NCBI RefSeq assembly: GCF_001467955.1
Contig: NZ_LNYR01000031.1
Location: 115,767-179,766 of the forward strand
Origin: Legionella quateirensis
GTDB lineage: Bacteria > Pseudomonadota > Gammaproteobacteria > Legionellales > Legionellaceae
Reading direction: 5' to 3'
DNA: 64,000 bases
Shown here: one piece after another, positions 35,968-45,511 of the stretch
Numbering within the stretch: position 1 is the stretch's first letter
Layout of the letters: each line of letters begins with the position of its first letter
Position numbers and translations under genes: made by a program
The notes under the pieces: generated by a model
Seen by the model: the letters and a program-made list of their open reading frames with translations, nothing else
Database searches by the model: none
What the model was told of the DNA's origin: nothing

Positions 35968-37334
35968 GAAAATGCCTTAACTAACTGTGTAGCCAGACCT
36001 GTATAAGTTTCTGGGGTCAGGCAGGAGAGTTGCGCCTTCGCCTCCTTGGGAATGGACAGATTATTGATAAAATGTTTCAGACTTTCCGCATCAATACCTT
36101 GACCACGAGTCAGTGTTTTTAATTGTTCGTAAGCATCAGGAACATTATAACGACGCATTACGGTTTGCACTGCTTCTGCCAGAACTTCCCAATTCGAATT
36201 TAAATCTTCTTCAAGGGCAGTTTTATTAATTTGTAATTTATCGTTGCCTTTAGTGATGGAATAATAGGCAATTAAGCTGTAAGAAAAAGCCACGCCTAAA
36301 TTACGTAATACGGTAGAGTCAGACAAGTCTCTTTGTAAACGTGATTGGGTCAGTTTATTGGCGAAATGGATGAACAGGGCGTTGGCAAGACCAAGATTTC
36401 CCTCTGCATTTTCAAAATCAATAGGATTCACTTTATGAGGCATTGTCGAAGAGCCTACTTCGGCGGCAATCGTTTTCTGTTTAAAATAACCCAGGGAAAT
36501 ATAACTCCAGATGTCTTGGGTGAAATCGAGTAGTATATTATTAATTCGCACCATGATTTGCGATACTTCAGCGATGCCGTCATGGGGTTCAATCTGGGTC
36601 GTGTAGGGATTGAACGACAAGCCGAATGAAGTGACGAAATTAGCACAATGTTTGCGCCAGTCAACATCCGGGTATGCAATAAGATGAGCATTGTAGTTAC
36701 CTACTGCGCCATTGAACTTTCCAGGGATCAGAACTTCTGCTAATTGTTGCTGAGGTCGTTTAAGCCTGGCTACGAAATTTACCAGCTCTTTACCCATAGT
36801 AGTTGGCGTTGCGGGTTGGCCATGTGTTCTGGATAACATCGCAGCATCACAGTGCTGTTTGCCAAGCAGAGTGATACTTCCCATAATTTCAGCCAGAGTA
36901 GGTTGAATTACCTGGGCAATTGCTTGTTTCACCATTAGAGCATAGGCTAAATTATTGATGTCTTCAGAGGTACAGGCAAAATGAATGAATCCAATGATCG
37001 ATTTAAGCTGCTCCTGATTCTGGAACTTGTCTTTTAAATAATACTCAATGGCTTTTACATCATGATTCGTCTGTCTTTCAAATTCTTTAATTTTTCCAGC
37101 TTCTGATTCATTGAAATTTTCAATAAGAGCGGATAAAAACGCTTTTGAGTTCGCGTTTAATGAGGGTACTTCGGGAATGGCCTCGTTTGCTGCCAAAGAT
37201 TCAAGCCAGCGAATTTCAACCATCAACCGGTAATAAGTTAACGCAAATTCACTAAAATAAGGACTTAATGATCTTGTTTTATTTATATAACGACCATCTA
37301 TGGGGGAGATTGCGTTTAAAGCTGAAAGTGTCAT
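35964..37334 (-). CDS. purB: Adenylosuccinate lyase
   Basis: 456 residues from the ATG at 37334 (M-T-L-S-A-L-N-A-I-S-P-I-D-G-R-Y), which fits the E. coli PurB start. The fumarase-superfamily signature S-S-T-M-P-H-K-V-N-P and active-site T-S-E-D-I-N-N and S-R-T-H-G-Q-P-A-T-P are present. It acts twice in purine synthesis, releasing fumarate from SAICAR and from adenylosuccinate. It leads the purB-nadB-nadA set. Confidence 0.97.
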   Translation of the reverse strand: MTLSALNAISPIDGRYINKTRSLSPYFSEFALTYYRLMVEIRWLESLAANEAIPEVPSLNANSKAFLSALIENFNESEAGKIKEFERQTNHDVKAIEYYLKDKFQNQEQLKSIIGFIHFACTSEDINNLAYALMVKQAIAQVIQPTLAEIMGSITLLGKQHCDAAMLSRTHGQPATPTTMGKELVNFVARLKRPQQQLAEVLIPGKFNGAVGNYNAHLIAYPDVDWRKHCANFVTSFGLSFNPYTTQIEPHDGIAEVSQIMVRINNILLDFTQDIWSYISLGYFKQKTIAAEVGSSTMPHKVNPIDFENAEGNLGLANALFIHFANKLTQSRLQRDLSDSTVLRNLGVAFSYSLIAYYSITKGNDKLQINKTALEEDLNSNWEVLAEAVQTVMRRYNVPDAYEQLKTLTRGQGIDAESLKHFINNLSIPKEAKAQLSCLTPETYTGLATQLVKAFS

Positions 37335-37482
37335 AGGTAGCCTACCCAATTAAGAAAGCATATATAATATTAGATGCGGGGCAAGATGTGAATTAAAGTG
37401 AGAAATTTTATATCAAAATTAACACATTTTTGTTCCATGTGCGTATAATAGTCACAAATTCTAATAAGTTGGCTCAATTTTT

Positions 37483-39192
37483 ATGAAAACTATCATTGAA
37501 TCCTACCAGGCTGGGTTATTTCAAAAAAAATATTGGTTACAAAATATTGTTTCTGGATTAATCGTTGGTGTGGTTGCTTTGCCCCTTGCAATGGCTTTTG
37601 CCATAGCTTCTGGAGCAAAGCCAGAACAGGGTTTGTATACCGCTATCGTCGCGGGTCTGGTTGTCTCGATCATGGGGGGCAGTCGGTTGCAGATTGCCGG
37701 TCCTACTGGTGCATTTATTGTAGTGCTTGCCGGGATTACTTCCAAATATGGAATCTCAGGATTGCAAATTGCCACATTGATGGCTGGTTTTATGTTGTTG
37801 TTCTTTGGTCTTGCACGACTGGGTGGAATAATTAAATTCATACCCAGTCCCGTAATTATTGGATTTACCTCGGGGATTGCTGTAGTCATTTGGGTAGGAC
37901 AGTGGCAATATTTTTTTGGATTACCTACAACAACTGGCGCACATTTTCATGAAAAATTGTGGCACCTGATCCAATCGTTTCCGCAATTAAACATACCTAC
38001 AGCAGTATTGGGATTATGTTCTTTATGCATGGTTATTTTTTCCAACAGGATTCCCGGATTAAAACGTGTTCCAGGTCCATTGATTGCTTTGGTAATCGCA
38101 ACGGTTCTGCAATCTATATTTCATTTTGAAAGTGTTGCCACTATAGGAAGCATGTTTGGTGGGATTCCTCAGGGTTTACCTACTTTTGAATTGCCTTCAA
38201 TTAATCTGGATCGAATTATAGAACTGGTAGGTCCAGCTTTTACCATTGCCATGCTTGGCGCGATTGAATCATTGTTGTCAGCTGTTGTTGCTGATGGTAT
38301 GTCTGGAACACAACATAACTCCAATCGAGAGTTGGTTGGACAAGGATTAGCAAATATCCTGACGCCTTTGTTTGGTGGATTTGCAGCAACTGGAGCCATC
38401 GCGCGTACAGCTACCAATATTCGCAATGGTGGAAACAGTCCTTTATCAGGAATAATTCATGCGGTGACTTTGATATTAATTATATTGTTTTTAGCGCCAT
38501 TGGCCGTAAATGTGCCCCTCGCTGCGCTTGCGGCTATTTTATTCGTAGTTGCCTGGAATATGAGTGAAGTCCATCATTTCGTTAAAATCATCAAATTGGC
38601 ACCAAGAACGGACGTCGTGATATTACTTGTAACCTTTATTTTAACTGTGTTTGTCGATTTAGTTGTTGCGGTGAATATTGGAGTTATCATTGCTATTCTG
38701 CTCTTTATGCGCCAAATGGCCTTGGGTGTGGAAGTACAGCAAATGTCTCAGGCTGAGTTGTCTCAAGAATTGGTACAGCAGAATATTGCCGAGTTACCTC
38801 CTGGAGTATTGGTTTATGCGATAGACGGACCATTTTTCTTTGGCGCTGTAGAAATATTTCAACGCGCATTGGCATTCACCCATACTGATCCACGAATTTT
38901 AATTATTAGAATGCGATGGGTACCCTTCATGGACGTTACCGGTTTGCAAACTCTTGAGGAAGTGATCGCAGGCTTACAGCAACGTGGAGTACGAGTTATT
39001 TTAACTGGTGCAAATGATTCTGTTGAAGAAAAATTACGTAAAATTGGTGTCCTCAAAATGATTGGGGAACATAATTTCTTTAAAGATTTCTCCAAAGCTC
39101 TTGCTGCATGCCATGTGAATTTACCCAATTCTAGGAATCAGGATAAATATGATGTTTCGGGTAAAATTTCTGAGGTAGAGGTGGGTACCTAG
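37483..39192 (+). CDS. SulP-family anion transporter with STAS domain
   Basis: 569 residues. An N-terminal membrane domain of about 400 residues opens with L-I-V-G-V-V-A-L-P-L-A-M-A-F-A-I-A-S-G and R-L-Q-I-A-G-P-T-G-A, the SulP landmarks. A C-terminal STAS domain (about 440-550) has D-G-P-F-F-F-G-A and M-D-V-T-G-L-Q-T-L. It moves sulfate, bicarbonate or a dicarboxylate across the inner membrane. No carbonic-anhydrase fusion is present. It ends at a strong terminator. Substrate unknown. Confidence 0.92.
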   Translation: MKTIIESYQAGLFQKKYWLQNIVSGLIVGVVALPLAMAFAIASGAKPEQGLYTAIVAGLVVSIMGGSRLQIAGPTGAFIVVLAGITSKYGISGLQIATLMAGFMLLFFGLARLGGIIKFIPSPVIIGFTSGIAVVIWVGQWQYFFGLPTTTGAHFHEKLWHLIQSFPQLNIPTAVLGLCSLCMVIFSNRIPGLKRVPGPLIALVIATVLQSIFHFESVATIGSMFGGIPQGLPTFELPSINLDRIIELVGPAFTIAMLGAIESLLSAVVADGMSGTQHNSNRELVGQGLANILTPLFGGFAATGAIARTATNIRNGGNSPLSGIIHAVTLILIILFLAPLAVNVPLAALAAILFVVAWNMSEVHHFVKIIKLAPRTDVVILLVTFILTVFVDLVVAVNIGVIIAILLFMRQMALGVEVQQMSQAELSQELVQQNIAELPPGVLVYAIDGPFFFGAVEIFQRALAFTHTDPRILIIRMRWVPFMDVTGLQTLEEVIAGLQQRGVRVILTGANDSVEEKLRKIGVLKMIGEHNFFKDFSKALAACHVNLPNSRNQDKYDVSGKISEVEVGT

Positions 39193-39217
39193 GAACTGTA
39201 ATACAATAACTCGAATG

Positions 39218-39242
39218 AACAAGGGCGCTTTGCGCCCTTGTT
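39218..39242. terminator. Strong bidirectional intrinsic terminator
   Basis: Perfect 11-bp stem A-A-C-A-A-G-G-G-C-G-C / G-C-G-C-C-C-T-T-G-T-T with a T-T-T loop, ending in a T-rich edge, between the convergent sulP and Ntn-hydrolase genes. Confidence 0.92.
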
Positions 39243-39244
39243 GT

Positions 39245-40243
39245 TTAACCATCCATCGATTTGAATTGATTGATTATATTCCCAGAGACATGCTGATAGG
39301 AATTTAAAGATAAAGCTTCATGAAGTTCACTAAAATTTATGCCCTCCAAGGGAATCACTCTAAGATTGGCCTCATTGACACTACGGAAATAAATGGTTCT
39401 TGTACCTATATCAAAAACCATGCTCAATTGAGTAGGCGAGGAAGTTCCTGGCGCCTGTGCGACTTGCCCCAAACCGTTGAACGCGTAAGCAATATGTTCT
39501 TCATTCGCTATATAGCCGGGTAACTTTTTGAGGTAATGTGCGGCTCGTACAAAGCGTGATTTTGAATCATATCCTCCGGGAAGCGGTTTATCGCCACCGA
39601 AGTCACCATACTCATCAAGAGAGGCTAGTGCTGAAGCATAGTCGATGTTGGTTACCACGGGAGGTATTAAATTGTCCTGATTATGAATGACCAATTCGCC
39701 ATTTAAATATTCAAGAACAGCTGATTTACCTTCCGCATCATTTATAATCAGATGAAGATTCATAGCCACATTGCGGTAGGTATTGGGAAGTAACTGATAG
39801 TTGGAACTGTCATCAAGTACTTCCTGCACAGTTTGGAAATTATCTAAAATATATTGTACCCATTCGGACGTGCTTAAAGTAGGTTTATCGCCACTGACTG
39901 AATAACGTGAGGAGCTCAGAATAAGAGCTGACGCTGTAAGGCCCTTTTCATTCATCCCATCGGCAGCAGGTCCTGGTTTAAAGCGATTTCCACCATGAAA
40001 AACGACACTTCCGTAACGGCTTTTCCAAATTAGGGGATGATATTCATGACTGTTAACATTGGAAACCATCAGTGTATCGCGTGGATGAATAACTACTGTC
40101 CCTTCTCTGTATTTCCAGTCTAAATTGACTGCAACAGTAGCGGGCTTGTTTTTGTTAAAGACCAAGGCAGAACAGGCTACGCTGGAAAAGGAAATCGTAT
40201 TTAAAGATAAGGCAACAGACATGAGTGCTATACGTTTAAACAT
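39245..40243 (-). CDS. Choloylglycine-hydrolase-family Ntn hydrolase (linear amide C-N hydrolase), exported
   Basis: 332 residues. A signal peptide (1-23) ends S-S-V-A just before Cys24, so cleavage would expose C-S-A-L-V-F at the mature N-terminus, the nucleophile position of penicillin V acylases and bile-salt hydrolases. Supporting residues are N-L-D-W-K-Y-R-E-G and G-M-N-E-K-G-L-T-A-S-A-L. It cleaves an amide in the periplasm or outside; N-acyl homoserine lactones, bile salts or acyl amides are possible. The Cys could also be lipidated, though the lipobox is poor. Confidence 0.85.
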   Translation of the reverse strand: MFKRIALMSVALSLNTISFSSVACSALVFNKNKPATVAVNLDWKYREGTVVIHPRDTLMVSNVNSHEYHPLIWKSRYGSVVFHGGNRFKPGPAADGMNEKGLTASALILSSSRYSVSGDKPTLSTSEWVQYILDNFQTVQEVLDDSSNYQLLPNTYRNVAMNLHLIINDAEGKSAVLEYLNGELVIHNQDNLIPPVVTNIDYASALASLDEYGDFGGDKPLPGGYDSKSRFVRAAHYLKKLPGYIANEEHIAYAFNGLGQVAQAPGTSSPTQLSMVFDIGTRTIYFRSVNEANLRVIPLEGINFSELHEALSLNSYQHVSGNIINQFKSMDG

Positions 40244-40496
40244 TGTAACGTCCTTGTGATTATTGAACTGTTGAACAGGTTCAAGTGAGCCTGTTCGTCC
40301 TTAAATGTTACAGCAATTCATCTTAACTCATAATGATCAACTTTGTCATATTTTGTTACTATTGAAAAAAAATATCCCTCTAAATAAGCGTTTATAGAAT
40401 TTCAATTGAGGCAACTGTCAAAGACTTGAAGGTTCTAATTCCAATAGACTGACAATTTAAGTAGAATGGCTATCATTTTATGAATTTGGGGTTGAT

Positions 40497-42875
40497 ATGA
40501 CGGTTAAAATACATACTATCGATTTAGCGCAACTTGGAATGCGAGACCTGGAGCAGGTAGGTGGTAAAAATTCTTCTCTAGGTGAAATGATCAGTCATTT
40601 ATCCTCAGCTGGTGTTTCTGTACCCGGTGGATTTGCAACTACTGCAGATTCATTTCGGGAATTTTTATCTCGTGACGGCCTCGATAAGAAAATCTATGAA
40701 CAATTATCCTCACTGGATACTGACGATGTGTGTCAACTAGCTGTAGTGGGTAAACACATCCGAGAACTGATAGTTAATACTCCCTTTACCCCTGAATTTG
40801 AACAGGCTGTTCGTTTATCTTATAAAGAGTTGGCTGATCGAATCGGTCATGATGATTTTAGCGTTGCTGTCCGGTCATCTGCGACAGCAGAGGATTTACC
40901 GGATGCTTCCTTTGCCGGCCAACAGGAAACATTTTTAAATGTTAAGGGAATAGATGCAGTTTTACATTCAATTAAACATGTTTTTGCGTCTTTGTTTAAT
41001 GACAGAGCTATAGCCTACCGTGTCCACCACGATTTTGCTCATAGTGATGTGGCATTATCCGCTGGAATTCAACAGATGATACGCAGTGATTTGGCAGTCA
41101 GTGGTGTTATGTTCACTATGGATACTGAATCAGGCTTTGATCAGGTTGTCTTTATCACTTCATCTTATGGCTTAGGTGAAATGGTAGTTCAAGGAGCGGT
41201 AAACCCGGATGAGTTTTATGTTCACAAACCAGGAATAATTGCGGGAAAACCCGCCGTAATTCGCAGAAATTTGGGTAGTAAAGCACTAAAAATGATTTAT
41301 TGTGACGATCCGTCTTTGGAACGACGAGTTAAAACAGTAGACGTGGATCCGGCAGAGCAATTAGTGTTTTCTTTGAATTCCGAAGAAGTAGAACAATTAG
41401 CGCAACAAGCTTTAATTATAGAAAAGCATTACGGCCGACCCATGGATATTGAATGGGCTAAAGATGGGAACAATGGCAAATTGTATATTTTGCAGGCGCG
41501 TCCTGAAACGGTAAAAAGCAGGGATAACAAGCAGGTATTGGAGCGATATACGTTACTGAAAAAAGGCGAGGTATTAAGCGAAGGCCGTAGCATAGGACAA
41601 CGTATAGGGCAGGGTAAGGCAAAGATCATTAAAGACATTAGTGAAATGCACAAGGTGCAACCTGGTGATGTTCTTGTTTCAGATATGACCGATCCTGATT
41701 GGGAACCGGTTATGAAGCGTGCATCAGCTATTGTTACCAATCGCGGAGGAAGAACCTGTCATGCAGCAATTATTGCGCGTGAACTGGGAATTCCTGCTGT
41801 AGTGGGGTGTGGTGATGCTACGAAAACTATTACAGATGGTGATGACGTCACGGTGAGTTGTGCTGAAGGAGATACGGGCTTTGTGTATTCCGGTATTTTG
41901 CCCTTTGAGCAAGTTCGTCTCGATGTAGAAACCATGCCAGAATTACCCATGAAAGTGATGTTGAATGTGGGTAATCCTGAAAGAGCATTTGCCTTTCAAT
42001 CAATTCCTAATTCAGGGGTAGGTTTGGCACGGTTGGAGTTTTTGATTTCCAATACCATTGGAATTCACCCTAAAGCTTTACTTGATTTTGATACTTTGCA
42101 GGATAAAGAACTTAAGAAATTTATTGCAGATAAAACAGTAGCCTATTCGTCACCTGTGGAATATTACATTGAGCGATTAAAAGAGGGGATAGCAACTATC
42201 GCCGCAGCGTTTTATCCCAAACCAGTGATAGTACGTTTATCTGATTTTAAATCTAATGAGTATGCAAATCTTGTTGGCGGTAAGTTATATGAACCTCATG
42301 AAGAAAATCCAATGCTGGGTTTTAGAGGCGCATCGCGCTATGTGTCTGCAAGTTTTTCTGAGTGTTTTGCCCTGGAATGTAAAGCAGTCAGGCGAGTCAG
42401 GGAAGATATGGGCTTAACCAATGTCGAAGTAATGATTCCTTTCGTAAGAACTGTTTCTGAAGCCAGTGATGTCATTCACGTTTTAAAGCAACATGGACTT
42501 GAACGCGGCAAACACGGATTGCGCGTTATTATGATGTGTGAATTACCTTCTAATGCTTTATTGGCGAGCGAATTCCTGGAGCATTTTGATGGCTTTTCAA
42601 TTGGCTCCAATGATCTGACGCAATTAACCTTAGGATTGGATAGAGACTCTGGTTTGGTGGCTGCTCAGTTTGATGAACGAAATGATGCGGTTAAAGCATT
42701 ATTGCATATGGCGATTGTTGCCTGTAAAAATGCGGGTAAATATATAGGGATTTGTGGACAGGGACCATCAGATCATCAGGATTTTGCTCAATGGTTAATG
42801 AAAGAAGGAATCGATAGTGTCTCTCTGAATCCTGATTCTGTGTTGGAAACATGCTTATTTTTGGCAAAGCAGTAG
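40497..42875 (+). CDS. ppsA: Phosphoenolpyruvate synthase
   Basis: 792 residues. An N-terminal ATP-grasp domain ([28 protein letters not shown]), a central swivelling domain with catalytic His422 in G-G-R-T-C-H-A-A-I, and a C-terminal PEP-binding barrel ending with G-I-C-G-Q-G-P-S-D. It converts pyruvate, ATP and water to PEP, AMP and phosphate, the gluconeogenic entry needed when growing on amino acids. A G-G-G-G is six bases from the ATG. Single gene. Confidence 0.97.
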   Translation: MTVKIHTIDLAQLGMRDLEQVGGKNSSLGEMISHLSSAGVSVPGGFATTADSFREFLSRDGLDKKIYEQLSSLDTDDVCQLAVVGKHIRELIVNTPFTPEFEQAVRLSYKELADRIGHDDFSVAVRSSATAEDLPDASFAGQQETFLNVKGIDAVLHSIKHVFASLFNDRAIAYRVHHDFAHSDVALSAGIQQMIRSDLAVSGVMFTMDTESGFDQVVFITSSYGLGEMVVQGAVNPDEFYVHKPGIIAGKPAVIRRNLGSKALKMIYCDDPSLERRVKTVDVDPAEQLVFSLNSEEVEQLAQQALIIEKHYGRPMDIEWAKDGNNGKLYILQARPETVKSRDNKQVLERYTLLKKGEVLSEGRSIGQRIGQGKAKIIKDISEMHKVQPGDVLVSDMTDPDWEPVMKRASAIVTNRGGRTCHAAIIARELGIPAVVGCGDATKTITDGDDVTVSCAEGDTGFVYSGILPFEQVRLDVETMPELPMKVMLNVGNPERAFAFQSIPNSGVGLARLEFLISNTIGIHPKALLDFDTLQDKELKKFIADKTVAYSSPVEYYIERLKEGIATIAAAFYPKPVIVRLSDFKSNEYANLVGGKLYEPHEENPMLGFRGASRYVSASFSECFALECKAVRRVREDMGLTNVEVMIPFVRTVSEASDVIHVLKQHGLERGKHGLRVIMMCELPSNALLASEFLEHFDGFSIGSNDLTQLTLGLDRDSGLVAAQFDERNDAVKALLHMAIVACKNAGKYIGICGQGPSDHQDFAQWLMKEGIDSVSLNPDSVLETCLFLAKQ

Positions 42876-43232
42876 AGACAATATTTATGTCATCTCTACG
42901 TAGGCGCTGAGGTATCCTGACATTTAAATACTCAATTGGTTAATTGGAAACCCCTCTGAGTAAAATGTACGTCATTCCCGCGAAGGCGGGAATCCATGCA
43001 GCACATGAACACCTGATTGTGGTTGCTTAAAGGATAGCCGCTTTCGCGAGTATGATGTATAAACAGGAGGTTCATCTAGGAACAAGCCACGGAGCATAAG
43101 CAGTTTTGGGTAATTGAACAAGTGAATTGTCAACAGAGCCTAATCACTGCGTGATTTTAAAATATGAGGAATTTTAAGACCTTTTAGTTACATAGGGATA
43201 TCATTAATTACATTAAAAAGGGGGCGGGAGTT
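42876..43232. other. Intergenic region with small palindromic element
   Basis: 357 bp, no gene. It holds a hairpin at 42974-42993 (see that entry) and a weak stem overlapping the ppsA stop (G-T-A-G-A-G-A / T-C-T-C-T-A-C). The rest is unremarkable. Confidence 0.6.
42974..42993. repeat. Short palindromic hairpin
   Basis: A-T-T-C-C-C-G-C and G-C-G-G-G-A-A-T arms around a G-A-A-G loop. The C-C-G-C-G-A-A-G-G-C-G-G core is the same as in the hairpins at 25082 and 25691, which suggests a small interspersed palindrome family. Confidence 0.7.
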
Positions 43233-44672
43233 ATGCGCAGTTCTAAATGGTGGTTTCTTGTAGTAAGCATCTGCCCGATGATTGCGTTTGCTGCTGGCAC
43301 TGATGATCATGCTGATCCTGTTGCCTCGGTTCTGCTTGGTGTGACGTCCATTTTTTTCTTTGCCATTATCGGCAGATATATCGCTCGACGTTTGAATCAA
43401 CCCGGGGTGCTCGGGGAATTATTGATGGGCGTTATTGTTGGCAATCTGTGTTATTTTTTTGGGAACCAACTCATTGTTATTTTGCGGGAAGGTTCTTCAA
43501 TTTTTAATGTAATGAAGGAAGTTTTAAATGGCGTTCCAATAGGCCAGGCGGTAAGTTCAGTTATTCCAAATCCATTCTATGCTCAGCAAATCACTCAGGC
43601 GTTAAGCGGCTCTGATGGAACGGAATATCTTAAAATTGCTTACATAGTGGATATATTTTCTCGCCTCGGTGTTATCTTTCTGTTGTTTATGGTCGGATTG
43701 GAAAGTTCTCTGGAAGAACTGAAGCATACCGGGAAAGAATCTATTTTAGTCGCTCTTATTGGTGTTCTGGCACCAATGATTCTGGGTTTTCTTGCCGCTT
43801 ATTTTTTACTACCCGCCTCTCACTTTCAAGCGGATTTATTTATCGCTGCAACTTTAAGCGCTACCAGTATTGGTATCACAGCGCGAGTACTTAAAGAGAT
43901 GAATAAGCTTCGTACACGAGAAGCACGAACGATTCTCGGTGCAGCCATGTTAGATGATATTTTAGGATTGATTCTATTGGCTGTGGTCAGTAGCGTCGTC
44001 ATCAGTGGCGCTGTTGATGTTGGGATGGTAGTACGAATTATTATCTATTCTTTACTTTTCTTTGCGGGTACCTTGGTTTTGGGGCCTGTATTTTTACGTA
44101 AGTCCGTTCATTTTTTACGTTTCCTTGAGCCGTGGGAATCAAAATTGTTTATTTCGTTCATTTTTGTAATGGCCCTCTCCTGGTTGGCTTCGTTTGTACA
44201 TTTGGCAGCAATTATTGGCGCTTTTGCCGCGGGAGTGATAATTCACGATGATTATTTTAAATCACAGGAATCTCGTCAAACAGAAAATCGAAGCATTCAT
44301 CATTTAATTTCCCCTTTAGAGTCCATACTGGCACCCATGTTTTTTATGGTGATAGGTATTCAGGTGAAATTAGAAACATTCTGCAGCTGGAATGTGATTG
44401 TATTGTCCAGCGGTTTAATTATTGCCGCGATTATTGGAAAATTGGTCAGTGGGTTAGGTGCGAATCGTAAAGACGATCGTTTGCTGATTGGCATTGGTAT
44501 GTTGCCTCGTGGTGAAGTTGGTCTGGTATTCGCATCGATTGGTCGTACACTGGGTGTCATTTCTGATGAACTGTTTTCCTCTATAGTTCTAATGGTTTTA
44601 GTGACTACTTTTATTGCGCCTCCCTTATTAAAAGCGCGTTATGCTAACAAGAAAAAGGAACTGAAGGTTTGA
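43233..44672 (+). CDS. CPA2-family cation:proton antiporter (KefB/NapA-like)
   Basis: 479 residues, starting with a signal-like helix (S-S-K-W-W-F-L-V-V-S-I-C-P-M-I-A-F-A-A-G) then about twelve membrane segments. Q-P-G-V-L-G-E-L-L-M-G-V-I and L-S-A-T-S-I-G-I-T-A-R-V-L match the family; A-A-M-L-D-D-I-L-G-L carries the two aspartates of the electrogenic type. It exchanges Na+ or K+ for H+ at the inner membrane. No RCK domain is attached. Its stop overlaps the TTG of nadC. Confidence 0.9.
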   Translation: MRSSKWWFLVVSICPMIAFAAGTDDHADPVASVLLGVTSIFFFAIIGRYIARRLNQPGVLGELLMGVIVGNLCYFFGNQLIVILREGSSIFNVMKEVLNGVPIGQAVSSVIPNPFYAQQITQALSGSDGTEYLKIAYIVDIFSRLGVIFLLFMVGLESSLEELKHTGKESILVALIGVLAPMILGFLAAYFLLPASHFQADLFIAATLSATSIGITARVLKEMNKLRTREARTILGAAMLDDILGLILLAVVSSVVISGAVDVGMVVRIIIYSLLFFAGTLVLGPVFLRKSVHFLRFLEPWESKLFISFIFVMALSWLASFVHLAAIIGAFAAGVIIHDDYFKSQESRQTENRSIHHLISPLESILAPMFFMVIGIQVKLETFCSWNVIVLSSGLIIAAIIGKLVSGLGANRKDDRLLIGIGMLPRGEVGLVFASIGRTLGVISDELFSSIVLMVLVTTFIAPPLLKARYANKKKELKV

Positions 44673-45511
44673 AAATTGATACGTTACAGATTGCCTCCGA
44701 TGTACGGCATGCTTTACTTGAAGATGTTGGGACTGGAGATGTGACTGCGGCTTTGTTGCCATCTCACCTTATCGTTGAAGCAGAGATCATTTCCAGAGAA
44801 GCGATGTTAGTCTGCGGGCAACCTTGGGTTAATGAAGTTTTTGCTCAGATTGATGGTAAAATTGAAATTGAATGGCTTGTTTCCGAAGGAGAATGGTTAG
44901 CCGAACCCGCTTCTTTGTGCATCATTCACGGTACTGCTAGCAGTATATTAACTGCAGAGCGCACCGCATTAAATTTTTTGCAAACACTTTCAGCCACAGC
45001 TACTCAAACTCATCATTATGTGGAGAAGCTGCGTGGAACTGACACTCGATTACTGGATACACGTAAAACGATACCTGGTCTAAGATTAGCTCAAAAATAT
45101 GCTGTCAGTTGTGGAGGCGGAGTTAACCATCGTATGGGACTCTATGATGCCTTTTTGATAAAGGAAAATCATATTAAAGCCTGTGGAACGATTGCCAAGG
45201 CGATTAACCTGGCCAGAAGTACTGACAAACATTTATTAGTTGAGGTTGAGGTGGAAACGTTGGGTGAGTTACGTGAGGCTTTTGAAGCCCACCCCGACAG
45301 GATACTGTTGGATAATTTTAGTCTGGATATGCTCAGGCAGGCGGTCCAGATGAATCAGCCTAAATACTGTGAACTGGAAGCTTCAGGCGGGATAAATAGT
45401 GACAATATAGCTGAAGTTGCCCGCTGCGGAGTTGATTTTATTTCTGTGGGCGCAATTACAAAATCTGTCAAGGCAATTGACTTAAGTTTATTGGTTAGGG
45501 AAGTGTTATGA
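44669..45511 (+). CDS. nadC: Quinolinate phosphoribosyltransferase (decarboxylating), TTG start
   Basis: 280 residues. The TTG at 44669 overlaps the antiporter's TGA (T-T-G-A), with A-A-G-G upstream; no ATG exists until residue about 43, so the TTG is needed for full length. E-D-V-G-T-G-D-V-T, D-T-R-K-T-I-P-G-L-R and the I-K-E-N-H-I loop are NadC signatures. It makes nicotinate mononucleotide, the step after NadA. Its rare start and coupling to an antiporter could limit its expression. Confidence 0.95.
   Translation: MKIDTLQIASDVRHALLEDVGTGDVTAALLPSHLIVEAEIISREAMLVCGQPWVNEVFAQIDGKIEIEWLVSEGEWLAEPASLCIIHGTASSILTAERTALNFLQTLSATATQTHHYVEKLRGTDTRLLDTRKTIPGLRLAQKYAVSCGGGVNHRMGLYDAFLIKENHIKACGTIAKAINLARSTDKHLLVEVEVETLGELREAFEAHPDRILLDNFSLDMLRQAVQMNQPKYCELEASGGINSDNIAEVARCGVDFISVGAITKSVKAIDLSLLVREVL

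Noticed and set aside
37521..37889. 122-residue minus-strand frame and 100-residue plus-strand frame inside sulP
   Set aside because: Both lie wholly within the clear SulP coding frame, and their composition is that of shadow frames.
39245..40243. Lipoprotein reading of the Ntn hydrolase (Cys24)
   Set aside because: S-V-A-C is a poor lipobox, while the Cys position and following residues match the Ntn nucleophile.
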